Both the position numbers and the translations under genes were made by a program. Positions 1 through 24,928 of a DNA stretch of 64,000 nucleotides are shown one piece after another. The DNA comes from Cardinalis cardinalis (taxonomy: Eukaryota; Chordata; Aves; Passeriformes; Cardinalidae). The DNA lies in the NCBI GenBank assembly GCA_014549065.1, contig JACDOX010000038.1:3975719-4039718 (forward strand). The letters run 5' to 3'. Within the stretch, counting starts at the first letter, position 1, and every line of letters begins with the position of its first letter. A model generated the notes under the pieces. That model searched no databases. It saw nothing but the letters and a program-made list of their open reading frames with translations, and was not told the origin of the DNA.

Positions 1-3000
1 TGCTGCAATAAATGTGATTACCACCAATGAGCATAACAGACCTGGGCAACACTTTGGGAACAGGTTAGGACTGGGAAGTGGGATTGCCCTGGCATGCTTT
101 ACACAAGACCTCCCCTCCCAGCAGCTCCCACCAGCCCTGTGCTTCCCTTGCCTCCACCAGCACACAGTGGTGCCCCGGGCAGCCTCTCACTGTTCCTTTT
201 GTGCTGCTGCCNCCTTCACATGAGGGAGCCCACAAAAGGGGCCAGAGAAAGCAGAGAAATTAACTAGCAGAGAAGTTACAGTCATTTGGACTGTGCAGGT
301 TTCACCTACCTCTTGCTGCTTGCTGTGACCCAGAACAGAACCATTGACATTCTTTTTATGTCATAAGCAGGCGGATGACATGCTTTAAACAAATTACCAC
401 TTCAACAGGAGCTCTCCAAAGCCCTTGGCTATTGCAATGCCTGTGAGCCAGCACCTTTTCCAGCCTGGAGGTGCACACAGGATGTGCTGCTGAAAAGCAA
501 AGCCAGTGAGTAAATATATTGGGTTGGTACCAGCAAAGGCTTGACCAGAGGGCACAACTGATTCATTAGGCCAGCTCTTGCCAGGTCTCCACTTTCCAGC
601 CTGTATCTCAGTGCCCCAGTTCCAGACTCTGATGGTGACTCTGATGCCTGTGTATGGGTCACTGGAGATTAGGCTTTGATTTCTTTCAATTTCAGCATTT
701 CATAGCTGACTGCATAAGCAGAGTCAGATACAAACCCACTGTCTGGATCACCACCTGCCTGTTCCAAATCTGGGTCAATGTAGCATTANAACACATAAAC
801 AGCCAACACAGCCCTGGCAGGCAGATGCAAGAAGAAAAGTAAACATGAGAGGTGCTCTTATTGTCAACAAAGAAACATACAGAGACAGGGGGCATCAAGC
901 TTTGTCTTTCTCTTGCATTTAATTGTCCTCGATGCTTCTTTCCCATGGGTATTCAATTTGAACTGCCTCTTCCAAGCTGATGGAGGAGATCAAAAGTGGC
1001 CTATGGTGATGGCATGTCTGGCAGAGAACCTCCCTGGAGCTGCATCCTCCACATCTGGGACATTTTCTTCTGTCCAAGTGACCACAAAAACAGCCTGAGG
1101 AGTGACTCCCATGGTGATAATATTTTTAGGCTTGTCTACACCCCAAGACGTCTCTTGCTCTCTGGGCACTGACTGCAGGAATTTTCTCTCACTGGTCCTG
1201 GATGTCTCATAGCCTTGGCTATGAACCCCAACTCATGTGTAGCAGCATTTACTGAGGTTATGAGACCCCAAGGCAGAGCATTGCCTCTACTCTCCCATGG
1301 GTAACACAGAACATCTCTGGGCCACACATGAACCAGGTGAAGAAGCCAAAGGAGGACCGAATGGCTCCTAAAATACTTCAGCACATGGCAGATGTTGAAA
1401 AAGACCTCAGGACCTCTTCCCTGCCTGCTGATCCCAGTGGGGGGGGGAACAAGTCCTCTCCCATGCTCTAGCATCTGAGAATTGCCTGGGAGTCTCCTAT
1501 TCCCAAAGACTGGACATTCAGCAGCTGCTGGACAGCCCAGCAAACAAACAAGCAACTTCTGCAAAACGTGTCTGGACATCAGCCATATTAACCATGAGTG
1601 CTGCTCTCCCCTGTGGATACAACAGCTGCCCCTTGAAATAAACAGGAAACCATTTTATCCTCTGAGGAGCAAGAAAGGTGAAGGGGTCATGACTGTAAAT
1701 TGTGTCTCTGGATTTGGGGCGTGCAGCATGAGCCACAAACAAATAGGTCTTCTAGTTTTTCTCATAGAGAAAGGACTCAAATGCTGGCCTTTTCCTTCTG
1801 AGCTCGTTCTCTCACCTAGCATTACCCTTTTCTCCAGTGCAAGAGATGCAAGAGCAGAAGCTTCACCTTCTTTGCATGGGATTTATCTATTACTCTAAGT
1901 TGCAATTGTACCTGAGTAGGGCACAGTAAAGCCATGTTGGTGCAGCGTGGCAGTAGTGATGTTACTGTGGAAACTGTGGTATTTTAATTGCCTGACTCAG
2001 GAGAAGCCAGGTAAATCAGACATTGTAGTTCCCCCACTGCAGTAGCTATGCTGCCAAAAGATCTGGACTGAGCACCAGGTATGCAGGACTCTGGCACTGA
2101 GCAGTTTGTCAGAGCCATGTGCTGCTGGCAGAGCTGTTTTCCTCTGTATCTTTGGTTCTCCCNGGCTCATGCCCTCACCCTTCACCTGCTGGACCCACAT
2201 GAATGACAAACCTCTCAGACTGGTGACAGTCTGCACTCCTGGGCAGACCACCAAACACCTCCTCATTACAGGACACAAATGGAAGATAACTGATAATGTA
2301 TACTGTGCACCTTATTCTGGTGCAAGGGTCTAGGACAGTGATATTGCCTGTATGCTAGATGAGCTGTCAACTGTTTCTCTAAAAATTTTATAAATACCTT
2401 TAACATTATGCACTTAGCTCCAGAGTCCTAGTGAAATATTGAAGTTCAGCTTTTTGATCCTTTGTGTCAGAGTGCAAAAAGTACCAGGTGCAGTTTGAAA
2501 CCTGACAGACTCTATCAAGTGAAGGATTTCCAGAAAGGAAGGATGCNTGGGCATCTATTTATAGATGCATATTTAAACTGCAGAGGTGCTGGATGCTGGT
2601 GGGCACACAGCATGTGGCCAGATATGGACAGACCTGCCTCCCACTCAGCAAGCAGTCCATGGGTACTGGGATCAAGGCAAGAAGGATAGTGCTCCTGCTT
2701 TTGTTCTGAGGGTCCAGAAGGCCTATAAACCAGTGCTGCCTGGCTTTCCTGGCCAGAGATCTGGGGGATTTCTGGCCAAATTACCCACATCCTCATCTGA
2801 GAAAAAGGAAACAAAATCTTTATGAAAAAATAAAAAAGGGAGGCAAGATAAGGTGAAGATAAATAATGGGGAGAGGAGGTGGAGCACCTTGGCTGGTGAA
2901 AGTTGAAGGGCAAGGAGAAGAGGAATGGCCAGGAAGCAGCAGATGGTCCAGGGAGTGTTCTCTGAGGAATGTCCCCTGGTGTCTTGTTCCTAACAGGCAA

Positions 3001-4115
3001 TGCTGAAAGTTGATCCAGCAGGTTATACCCTGCTGTCCTGCCTGCCTGTGGAGCAGGGAGGCTTTTGCTAAGCACTCTGTAAGGTGGCAGGGTGGCATGG
3101 GACAGATCACAATGGCCAGGAAGGGAAATAGGAGGGGATGACCATGCAGATGAGAAGGGAGAGCAGCTATGAGGCATGAAGAGGGGAGGAGGAGTAAATG
3201 GACTGCCTGGGATTGCTGGGAGAGACCTGGAGCAGAGGTGTCCAGGAAAGAGCAAAGGATGTTGCAAAAGGATGGCAAAACATGACAAAGAGCAGTCACA
3301 GACATTGGTAAATCACTGCTGTGGGAGAATGAGTGGTTTGGGCTTTTGAAGGAACCTAGCCCAGAATTAGGGGTACAGGCTGCTAACCAAACTTAGAGGA
3401 CTTGAGACTCAGCATGAGAGCCCCGCCCAGCAGAGCACTTCACAGGCACGCNGACCCACGCACGGGCACTGCTCCACATGGCAGCACAGCACTGCTGCAC
3501 CATGGTCTTCCTTCAGTTCTTCATCTTTTCTGGCATTGTCCAGAGCAAATCACAGGAATTTCTTTGTCTACAGGAGATAATTTCTTATCTTAACAAGGGC
3601 TGAAGAAGCCCTAGAATGTATCAATGTTACTTAAGCCAGAGGTAAACTCTGCCACTGAGACTGGGCTACTGGTTCTCTCAGGCACTGCACAAAATCGTGG
3701 TAAGAATTGATCTGTGCTCCAAAAAGGTCATTATCCAGAACAGGCAAGGAGATAAAGTCACTTGCTCAACTAAGTCAGCAGCAGAAAGGGGGAAGAAGTC
3801 CCAACTTCATTTGTCTGAGATTGGTGCTTGCTGGACCAGATGAGATTGTTTCTCACATTGCCCATATCAGCCTATCCCACTTGCCAATGTTTATCTCACA
3901 TCCTTGAGCAATAGCCCTCAGGACTCTGCAGTTCGGTTCTGTTTTATTTCATGGAGGAAGTGACACTCACAACATGCTCAGAGGTTATGTTGCTGCATTG
4001 CAACAGCTCCCATCCCACACAGAGATGGAAGAAATCTGAGTGGTGCAGATGTGATGACTCAGCGTTGCTGGATTTTACAGTAGTGGAGCTCCACTGACAT
4101 TTCACAGAAATATTC
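1..4115. other. Intergenic flank, no gene recognised
   Basis: This stretch lies downstream of MCM5. I read both strands and found no exon with flanking splice sites and no protein I recognise. The reading frames here are short or come from low-complexity purine-rich DNA, especially around 2820-3250. An isolated AP-1/Maf-like site (TGACTCAGCG) sits at 4055-4064, without neighbours that would support a function. In human the next gene beyond MCM5 is RASD2; it is not visible here. Confidence 0.6.
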
Positions 4116-4440
4116 TGATGAGCTTCACAGAATCACAAATCCACTAGATTGGAAAAGACCTTTGAGATCATCAGGTCTGACCTATGACCTAATACCACCA
4201 TGTCAACTAGACCATGGCATTAAGCACCATGTCCAGTCTTTCCTTACACACCTCCCTGGGCAGCCCATTCCAAGCATCTTTTCTGTGAAGAAATTCCTCC
4301 TAATGTCCCACCTAAACCCTCCCTGGTGCAACTTAAGGCTATATCCTTAGACAACCAAAAATGCTGGCAAGAGCCCAGTGGCCTGGATGTCTTTGGAGTG
4401 ATCCACTCACACGGATCAACCCATCTCATGCAGAATCAGA
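4116..4440 (-). repeat. CR1 LINE 3'-end fragment
   Basis: The sequence shows the reverse complement of the conserved CR1 tail. It starts with the CR1 end motif (TCACAGAATCACA at about 4127), then the block around TTGGAAAAGACCTTTGAGAT, and further in the block complementary to GGAATGGGCTGCCCAGGGAG and the AGGAGGAATTTCTTCACAG-like block near 4290. CR1 copies are usually 5'-truncated, and this one stops near 4350-4440. It lies on the same strand as the genes. Confidence 0.85.
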
Positions 4441-7359
4441 TGTAGTTTACAATTCAGGTACGAATTCACTGGGGCAAGAGGTCTTCTACAACAGCCCAAG
4501 CCTTGAATGAAAGGCACCTGATGCCTGCCTGGTTTGGGGTGATTACATTCATCCAGCTGTGCTTCCCAAGAGCCAAGCCAGGGGTAGGGAAGCACTGAGG
4601 TGAGGAAGGGACAGGGTCAGGTCAGCAGGCCAGGTAAGGCAATGCTCTGCTGCTCAGATCCAACTGGCTAAGCCGGACTGGTTTTGCTCTCTCTGCTGGT
4701 ATTTTTGCCATCTAACCACACTTGGACAGGGACTTTATCCCAAATCTCAGCATGCCAGAACTTCAGATGANACTGACACACCTCCACCAGGAGGAGGATG
4801 GTTCTTTATCAAGTAGGTATCACCGTGCACCTANCCAGCTGAGAACTGCTGTTCCTCACACAATTTCCACCTGCAGTGCTGGGCTCAACACAAGTCAGCA
4901 CTAAGCAGTGAGCTCAAGTTCCAAACAATAGCAGTTGTGCACATTTCCAGCTACACTCCTTGGGATAACACTGCATGCATTAATTGCTAAAAGATGTTGT
5001 TTCACGTCATATGTACACTTACATAACCTCATACCATATCATCAACACAGTTCTTGGCACAAAGAGATCAATCATTCTGATCCCCAGCACAGAAATCCAC
5101 CTCAGCTCTTATCATGTCACGAACACAACAATAAAAAATTACAATTTCCAACCTCCACACCTGCCAACGCCCAGCACAGCTTGATCTTCCTGGAGATGAT
5201 GGCTCATTTAAAACCTCTGAATGACACATGACCACCTCTGGCAGCCAGCAGCAGCCAAAATCCAGCCATGTCCTATTGCCCCAGCACAGGAAAAAAAAAT
5301 TGTGATGATGAGGGAAGACAAGAAGCAAGGAGGGAAGGGGGGGAAGGAAGGTACATGAGGGAAATTGAGCCCTTTGCACTGTGTTTCCTTACCCTATGCT
5401 CATCTCTCTCCCCATGCAGCCCCACCACTGGGTGTTCTTTTCCAGCCTGGGAACAGAGGCTCAGTGTCCTCCAGAAGCAGCACTAACAGCAGGCTGTGGA
5501 TACTGATCCTGTGCTCCAACACTCACTCCCGTTTCCTGGGCTCTTGTGCACCTCTGAAAGGACCACAGACAGATACTGCCTGCACCTTCAGAGCAAGCAC
5601 AGGGCTACTTGTGGGACAGTGGCAGGGGCTGAGACCTGCAGGACCTGTGGCAGAAAAACAGCCACAACACCATGCTGCTGCCTCAGGCCTGTGCTGACCC
5701 TGCTCTGAGAGCCTCTCCTGATGCTGCAGGCTCGTGAGGAGGGCAGGATGCTCTCTAAAAGACACCTGCAGTTTTGAGAACTTCGGTCNCTAGGGGAGAA
5801 TGTGCCTCTTATTCCCGCATCCACTTACTCTTCTTCCTGGAGATGATCCCCTCCACGGAGCAGCAACATCCCTCTCTTCTTTTTCAATCCAGGGAGCACT
5901 GTGAGGGCAGAAGGTGCCTTTTTCTTTTCCCGAGGGGAGACAAAGGAGCCCTCTTTTGCCCCAGCATTGCTTGGGGCATCCCAAAAACACTGCAAGGTGC
6001 TTGGCAGATGCAAAAACATGGGGCAATAAAATCACTAGAATGAGACACCTATCCTGGCCTATTCTTTGGGAGTCTAGGCCAGCCTTCTCTTCCTTCTAGC
6101 CCTCCACAAAGGCTGTCCCTAACCAAAAAATTGGAGAATGAAGAGCAGAAGGCTGTTCCTCTAATTTGCAGCCAGTCTCTCGCATGCCACCACCACCCAG
6201 CCCCTCCAGACTTCCAACTCTACAACCACACATGGAGTGCACCATGTGCCTCTCAAACCCCAGCAGCAGAGGGATGTTGTTGGACCCCCAAGTGCTGCAG
6301 TGGGGCCCAGCCCTCGTGTGGCAGCTGCCAGACTGAGTGCACAGCANAGCCCATTGGGATCCCTTGGTTTTCCCTCTAGGAGAAGGAGGCAGCGCCACAA
6401 GCAGGGCCACAGTTTGGCATCCTCGAGGCTCTGGTACCCTCTGCTGGCCCTGAACGTTTCTGTTGCTATTGAAAACTCTCCTGGGGTTTTTCAGCCTGAA
6501 AGCAGCCACAGGCACCAGCCTGCCCACCACGTGCAGCAGCTCTGCTCACCCAACACTGCTGCCTTCAAAGGCCCCCACCACTGTCCTCACAGGCAAGGTG
6601 GTCCCAGGCTGCTGAGCAGGGACCTACCAGCACCATAGATCTTTGTGAGAACACTTGAGAGAGCCAGTACTGATTTGCTAGAAATAACAAAAATCTGCCA
6701 AGTTTTTAAGTGCAAGGTTGTGCTGCAAATGCAGNAGGGAGAGTAGCTGCACAAGGGCACCCTGGGGCAGTGTCCAGCAGAGGCTCCTGGTGTGTGGGCA
6801 ATCTTCCCTAAGACCACTGGCATAAAGGAGGAGGTGGCAGGGACTACTTGGAGGACAGCACACCGCTCATGGGGATTTATCCTTCATCTCCATCTTCATT
6901 GGAGCAAGCAGGGAACTCTGCCTATGCCTCAAGCAAGACTTTCATATAGCCCTTTAACACTGCAGGGTAAAGGGTGTCCCTGCTGCAGCTCTGGAAGAGA
7001 GCAAAGAAGGGTTAGCAAAGAGCAGGGACCCAACAGCAAATAATTTCCTTCATTGCCACTGGCTGAGGGGGAAGAAAGCAGCAGACTGCACGCAGGGAGT
7101 GGTAAGGTGCCTCCTGCACTGCTGAGCCCAACTGGACAGCTTGTGCCAACAGGCTTCATGCCTTAATAGACAAACCCTGAGTCAGAAATGAGTTTCTGCC
7201 TTCAGGGCTGCTGGTGCTGCCCATGAGGATGGAGCCTGAGCGAGAGTAAGTGCATTGGGGGGGGCGGGCCGGAGGGATACCTTTCTATCCAAAATCCTGT
7301 GCCCCCTTCAAAGGAGGAAGGGGATCCATCCCCTCTGCCCCTCAGGGGCAAAGATCCCA
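4441..7359. other. Intergenic flank just downstream of MCM5
   Basis: I see no supported exon, RNA gene or recognisable repeat here. A polypurine run lies around 5290-5360 (GGAAG/GGGAA-rich). Open frames on both strands (for example 6096-6638) overlap each other and lack splice or homology support, so they are not called. Confidence 0.5.
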
Positions 7360-7618
7360 AGCTACCAATACCAGGTTTTATTTTAATACAANCTAAAAGC
7401 ATTTGGAGTTCAAAGAAACATGGACATGACACAGCAACAGAGCACACAAGGGACGCCCTGACCACCACAAACCCTGGTTCAAGATGGAGGCCTGGGGCTT
7501 TTGGGCTCCCCAAGGAAAAGCTTCTTTCAGGAGCAGGCCCCAGCTCCCAGGGGCACTCTGCCTGCTCCTGGGCAGTGTCAGCAGCAGCAGTTCCCTCCTG
7601 GAGCTTGGGACAGGGAGG
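7360..7618 (-). other. MCM5: MCM5 3' untranslated region
   Basis: The region runs from the MCM5 stop codon (7619-7621) to just past a canonical AATAAA polyadenylation hexamer at 7377-7382 (minus strand). The implied 3' UTR of about 250 nt is short. The exact cleavage site is inferred to be 10-30 nt below the hexamer. Confidence 0.75.
7377..7382 (-). terminator. MCM5: AATAAA polyadenylation signal of MCM5
   Basis: A perfect AATAAA on the minus strand lies 237 nt downstream of the MCM5 stop codon. It is the first canonical hexamer met in that direction. Confidence 0.75.
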
Positions 7619-18869
<11,251 letters not shown>

Positions 18870-19458
18870 AAGACTTTACATTGAAATTTATTATGTGTAT
18901 AAATTATACAACCAGACAAGAATGACACTGTATGCCCAACAACTGTCTTTTGTTTTTCAAAGACAAAACTAATGGGAAAAAGAAATAACAAAGACCTACT
19001 AGTGTCATGTAAAACTAACCCTTGGGAGCATGTGGCTCCACAGAGAAAATGATCACAGTATTATCTAGCAGTATAAAAAACTGAGCAAACAGAGCTCCAA
19101 GGAGCTCCATCTTTCTGAGGAAAGACAGATGCCAAAGCTGTGTTTCTGATCCTGTAGGGTTTTTGTAGGCACTCTGTAAAGCAATGACAATTCCTGGCCA
19201 TTGTTTTTAGCCTTTTGCACCCTTGGTTTTTGGTGCTAAAGTTAGTCTCTGAGAAGAGCTCACACCAAGCACAGGAGAAACCTTGCCTGAACCCCCTTAC
19301 AGCACTCTTTGATTTCCAGGGAGAAAAGTCTCCTAGTATTAGTGGCAGAGCCAAGATCACAGTACCCAGCCAGGGGTAATTTCTCTCACAAGGACTGGGG
19401 AAGGTGGATTAGTTCAGGGTGAGGGAAGTCCCAAAGAGGAGGTGAAGGTCCTGCTTTT
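18870..19458 (-). other. HMOX1: HMOX1 3' untranslated region
   Basis: The region runs from the HMOX1 stop codon (19459-19461) down to an AATAAA hexamer at 18887-18892 (minus strand), giving a 3' UTR near 590 nt. An AT-rich stretch follows (lower coordinates, minus-strand order) around 18840-18890. The length is in the usual range for the gene. Confidence 0.75.
18887..18892 (-). terminator. HMOX1: AATAAA polyadenylation signal of HMOX1
   Basis: A perfect AATAAA hexamer on the minus strand lies 567 nt below the stop codon, in AT-rich sequence. Confidence 0.7.
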
Positions 19459-22400
19459 TCACATGGCGAACAAGCCCACNGCGACCGTCATGGCGAGGCA
19501 GCTGAGGGCCACGACCCAGCGCAGCAGGGAGGGCGCGCCTGTCGTGTCTGTGCTCCTCGGCTTCGTCCTCTCGCTTTCCTTCCCAGCTGCTGCACCTACA
19601 GCAAATTGGGAGAAAAAGCAAATAAAGACAAGTGAGAAGAGGTTGTGGCAAGAAGCTGCTAAGGTGCAGTGTTTGCTCTCCCCAGTGCCAGAGCCCACCC
19701 TGCAGGGTTTGTCCAGGGAAGAAGGAGAAAAGCCAGAGCCCAGCTGGGAGAAACAGTGGCAGCAGGTCCTGATCTCCCAGAGGAGAGGGGAAGCAGCAGA
19801 CTTGACCTGGGAATCACAAAGGCCACAGCCCCTCTGCCTGTAGGTGACTGCCAGCCTCTTCCCTTGTCTCCTTACGGGCCTACACGTGCACTGTCCAGCT
19901 CCATCAAACCCCTGATGTGTGCAGAGGACCGACAAATACTGAAGCTAGGATTTTAAAAGGCATTTTCTGTCCTACTTCTCGCTGATTTAATTAGTTAAGC
20001 ATCTAAAGACCTTGAACAGTCTTCAGCACTCCAAGCAATTTCTGCAGTACAACTTCANGATGGGATGCCTCATCCAACACCAAATGTTTCTGAAAATCTT
20101 ACTTGTATGCATGTATTGGGAAAGGAATGGCAACATTTCACAGAGAACTTTTAATGCCTTTCCCACAGAAGCTGCTTTAAGCTTCAGTATACAGAGATGC
20201 TTAAGGCAAGGTTTGCTTTTCATCTTTGCCATGGAAAAACTGTGGTTCAATTCAGGATGCACTGAAAACAAATCCCCATTTTAGTTTCAGAATGGGTAGG
20301 CCATAAGGGGTTTTTTATTTGAATTGTGTGTTCTCATGGAAACCACTCTGCTCTGCAAACATCTGAGCTCACTCCTCGCTCAGGTACAGGCCTGGTTACA
20401 TTCCACCATCCAGAGCAGTGCTCACTGTAAGCCCAGCACACTCTCTGCAGTGTTTTCAGCAATACTTCTGGGAGGCAGGAAAATGATCAGAGGGAGATAA
20501 AGTCCAAGAGGACAGGCTGCTGGACAGGACTGTGTCCACANGAGCCTTCTGTCAGCATCACAGCACCATGGCTGGTCTGCAGCACCCAAAATTGATGCCT
20601 TTGCTTCTGTGAACTCAAGGTCAGTTTTCCCTATGGTGAATGAAAAAAAAAGCCCTAGAGGTGGAGAGAGAAGTCTCTTTTTGAAAAGCTTCCTCCCTGA
20701 CACACTTTCTGAAGAGCCCACACATGTTATCCTCGCTCTGCCATGTCTAGAAGAAGTTTTGCACACAGCAGTGCCTCTCCTTGCACTGCCTGCTGATGGC
20801 TGGAGAAGAGATGGGGCAAGCACCTCATGCTTGTTTCCCAATGGCTTTTACAAACAAGGACAGAGGAGGGGAGGAGGAGGGAAGGAAGGAGCACTGTGAA
20901 GCACCTGCCCCTGGAAGTGTCTTACCGTGCTGGTGTGATTTGTTGACGCTCCTCGTGCGAAGCAGCTCTGCCTGTGGCTGCACAGGGTGACCATTCTCCT
21001 GGCCCTTGGACACCAGCTCCTGCAGTGCCTCAAACACCTGAGGACAAGGAACACTGTCTCATTATGTGGCCTCTTGCTCTTTCCCTGGACCACCTGCCCC
21101 TTCCCCAGGCACTTTAGGAACTAGAGGAAGACACGAGGCTTCAGTCTAAGTCCACTGACACATTTTGCATGGAACAAAAGTCGTCTGAGAGGTCAAAAGG
21201 ATGTCTTTCAAACTTCTTGTTGTCTTTACAGGTTCTCCCTGAAGCTTTCAGCTAAGGAGAAAGCTATTGCCCACCTTCTGATGGGAAGGAAAGCAAGGTG
21301 CCTGTCACCTAGTCAGAGTGCACAGCGGATCTGTGTAAGGTCACCACAGAGGCAGGACAGATACTATGTAGTAATCCCCACTCCCAGTATTAACCCTCAT
21401 TCATATCTGAATAGTGGCACATGGAAGAGACTGGATTCAAACGCTAAGGGAGGGAGAAGAACTTTTCAGAGACCATTGTTTTATTTGGCTGCCAGGTTGG
21501 AGAAGCATGGCTGTCCAACTCTGACCAGCTCGCCCTGATCCACAACTTCTCATAAGCTGCCCAGTGCAAATACTGGCCTTGTATTTCCCCTGTAGCTATT
21601 TTCTTGTTTGNGAGAGGATGTGGGCTGGCAGGGCTGGCTGGTTGTTACTCACCCGTATATTTAACAGGAATGCTTTCTTGGCCTCCTCCGTGACTCTTTT
21701 CTTAGTGGCAAGGTCCATCTCGAGGGCATTCATGCGGGAGCGATAGAGCTGCTTGAACTTGGTGGCATTGGAGACCCCATCAAAGGTGAAGAAAGCCAGT
21801 CCTTCCCCAGTGCTGGGCAGCTGGAGAGCCTTCTGGGCAATTTTCTTCAGCACCTGCCCCCCAGACAGGTCTCCCAAATAGCGAGTGTAGGCATGGGCCA
21901 CCAGGAGCTCTGGCTCATTCTTGCCTATGTAGTGGAGCCTCTCGACGTATTTCTGAGTAGCCTCAGGACAGGGGATCTCTTCCCTCCAGTTTCTGCCATA
22001 GAAATACTTCAAGTCTTCCTCCAGGGCAGCTTTGCGGTGCAGCTCGGCCGGAAAATACAGAGGGGCATAGACGGGATTGTTCTTGTTACGTTCAATCTCT
22101 TCCTCCAGAGCAGAGTAGATAAAGTACAGGGATGCTGTGACCAGCTGAAAGAGAAGAAAGAGGGTGAGCTACAGGGGCATCTGTTTGTCGTTTTCAAGTC
22201 TGTGGGACAAATTGTACTAACAATAAAGGTACTCGTTGGCGCACCCACTATGAGTCACAAACATCTGTGATGTTGCAGATTTCCCATGTGGAAAACAGTG
22301 CAAGGTACAGGGAGACACTGTTTAGCCCTTCCCTTCTGCTTGAGATAGCAATCAGGTGAGCCCTTTCCAGCAGGTATTGGTCTTACTTGCTCTGAAGTCA

Positions 22401-24928
22401 CTGCCTTGCCTTCAAGTNAAAGTCTGGCAGCTTGATGTGATGTAAACTGGAGCCCTGTTTAAGCATTCCTGGTCTCTTCCCGTTCCCTCAGTCAATAGGA
22501 GGGTATTCCCAAAGGTATCCTTTCTGGTACATTGTTCAAATTTGAATGCTCCAAAATGTGGCTTCCCTTTGTGGGGCCTTGTGAGATGATGACACACCCT
22601 GGTTATTTTTCAACATATTCATCCTGTCAGCATCCCACCGTCNTGGGAACTGAGGCACCACCACTCTGCTCACTCAGGCATGCAAGTGGGGTTGCCTCCT
22701 CGGCTGCCCCAGGGAGGCAAGATAAAAGGGATCTGGAAGCCCAGCCTGCCTCTGAAAGATGCCTTTGTGAAGGAGTGCTGAGAGGCTGTGTTCTCCCCTC
22801 TATTTTGAAACCATTGTTATTGTTGTTTTTCCAGCTTATGTGATACTTTCTTCTATCTGNCAGCTTTTCCACGTGATCTGAGACAATATAGCTGTGTTCT
22901 TTCCTTCCCCAAGCATTCTGTTTTCAGAGGCTCTTACACCTACACCACCCCTTCCTCACCCTGGGACCCCTTGTGAGCAGCAAATGGTAAAAAATGAAGG
23001 TGTGGCAGTAGAGCTGGGTCAGGTTTGGGTAGGGGGGATTATGCTGCCCACAGGAGAGAAAGCTGTTTACTTTCTCACAAAGCAGTCAATTCTGCAATGA
23101 GAGAGTTCCTGTTTCAACCTTGCCCCACTGTGCCAGAAAACAGGACTTTGATAAGCACATGGGCAGTGACTGGTTGTGGAAACAAATATCCACCATCTGA
23201 GGAGTCACGTAGCAGGCCAGATATATAGGTCTGCCAAGACAGTAAACAAAAACAGTTTTTTAAACAGTAACCTGTTACCCAGCTTACCGGAAAAGAAACA
23301 AAACATGGGAACATTGCCTTCCAAATTAAGCAAAAATGTAGCTCAGCTGATTGTTTTCAGAGGCAGGTAGTGGTTTAATGAGAAATGTGGCTTTTACACA
23401 CTCGTTAATTTTTAAAATCCATGTCCCATCTCATTTGCCTGACAGCATGTAAAAATCACCTAAGAAAACAAGTTCTGTTCCTGAAGGTCTTTTTACAGCT
23501 TGCCTGTCTCAAAGATCACTGCCTAGCCAATGCCATATTTCTTACATCAGGAAGTCAGCACCTGAGATTGAATTTATGCTTGCCTAAGTATTCTGAATGT
23601 CACCTGACAGAAGTAAGCAGTCTCTTTCCTACTTCTGTGGATTTATTTGCCAAGGAACAATCCAACAACAAAGTAATTAAGCCACAGGTTGAATTGGTAG
23701 CTGTTGTTTGCAAGTCCATGTGTCACTTCCTATTGCCTCTCAGGAATTTCTGGCCCAGGTGTTTGNTTTGGTTTTGCTCTTTGCTTTGTTATGTGGCTCA
23801 GATTCCCAGGAATTGTATCTAGCCAGGTTAGGCTAATATGTGGAAATGTTTCTCTTTTATCTTGAAAAAAGCAACAGGCTCCTGCTTGTTAGCAGCAGAC
23901 ACAGATTGCTCAAACTCAGTCTGGTTTTGAGTTATTGTTCATGATCTCAGCTGTGGTATAACTCAAGTGACAATGCAAAGTTCAGTGCCAGCAATGATCC
24001 CACATCCTCACTTTCTCACCATTCCATCATTATTTCTAGCTGCAGCTGCTTAGTGTGTTGTAAATACAGAATTCTCCCTCTTTTGGGCATTTCAGCTGCT
24101 CAAGTATCTGAACATAATTCTATCTCCATTATTATGACTGGCAATAATAACATGCATTTATGAAGCAACAGAGAAGCAATAGCTTTAGTCCCATCAACCT
24201 CTTTGTCCTTTTTCTCCTGTTTCAGCTTGGCTGCCCATTGTGATATGCAGAGCTCTTCCCCACCTTCTGCAAGGGGAGCCAGTAACACCTCAGGGTGCAG
24301 AAGTCTCATGTTTTTCATAGGAGATGCTGATACATCATGTCCCCATCCTCCTCACTGTACTGGCCCCATCCTGCCTCCTGTCAGCCCATCTGATCTATCT
24401 GGTGAGGAATTCCCATCCCCAAGCAATGCTGCTGAAGTACCTTAAACTCCTGGAGTGACACCTGTCCCTTCTGGAAGTTCCTCATGAAGGGTGTGTTCTC
24501 TGCCTGCTCNTGCACCTCCTTGGTGGCTTCCTTCAGCAGCTCTGACAGGTCTGTGGACATCCTGGGGAAGAACAGTGAAACAGGTATTAGTGCTCTCTCC
24601 TCTGACAAAACACATCTTTGCTCTCTAGGACAAAAGGGGGAGCCTGGGATGGCAGAAAAAGGAGCAGAGCGTTCCCGAGAGCAGAGCGTTCCCGAGAGAT
24701 GTGGATGGGACCCAGGGAGCACCAGCTTTCCAAACAGTGTCCCGAGCGAGGCAGACTGACAGACTCCATCCAGACGTGGAGGCAGCAGCATGCCTTTCCC
24801 TGCAGAGCAGGAACGGGAACAGCATTCCTAAAAGCAAGGGGAGAAACACAGCACTCCTCTGACAAAACATCCCTCTCACTCCCGTCCCGCTCTCACCTCT
24901 CGGAGCTGTGTGACCGGGAAGTTTCCAT
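19459..24928 (-). CDS. HMOX1: Heme oxygenase 1, complete, 5 exons
   Basis: The enzyme opens heme to biliverdin, CO and Fe2+ at the ER membrane with electrons from cytochrome P450 reductase. Exons are 24897-24928, 24441-24561, 21653-22144, 20926-21037 and 19459-19595. All introns are GT-AG and the total is 894 nt, 297 codons. The 492-nt third exon has the size I recall for the mammalian gene. The protein starts [10 protein letters not shown] and carries the N-terminal helix motif LKEATKEV. The proximal heme-ligand histidine (His25 of human) falls on a codon with an unresolved third base at 24510, CAn, so His or Gln; His is expected. The distal-helix signature [11 protein letters not shown], containing the catalytic Asp140 equivalent, is in exon 3. 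Exon 5 encodes a hydrophilic linker and a tail anchor ([15 protein letters not shown]...GLFAM), which places the protein in the ER membrane facing the cytosol. The linker around exon 4/5 differs most from mammals, as is usual for this family. Confidence 0.98.
24664..24697. repeat. 17-bp tandem duplication in HMOX1 intron 1
   Basis: The unit GCAGAGCGTTCCCGAGA occurs twice back to back, starting at 24664 and at 24681. It lies in the 335-bp first intron, about 100 bp from exon 2. No function is evident. Confidence 0.8.

Noticed and set aside
2515..3288. 257-codon open frame on the minus strand
   Set aside because: It lies opposite a purine-rich stretch that lacks stops on one strand. Several overlapping frames are open at once, the protein is Pro/Ser/Leu-rich without domain features, and no splice or start context supports it.
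4055..4064. Isolated TGACTCAGCG Maf/AP-1-like site
   Set aside because: It is single, about 21 kb from HMOX1 on the far side of MCM5, and within what chance allows for such a short motif.
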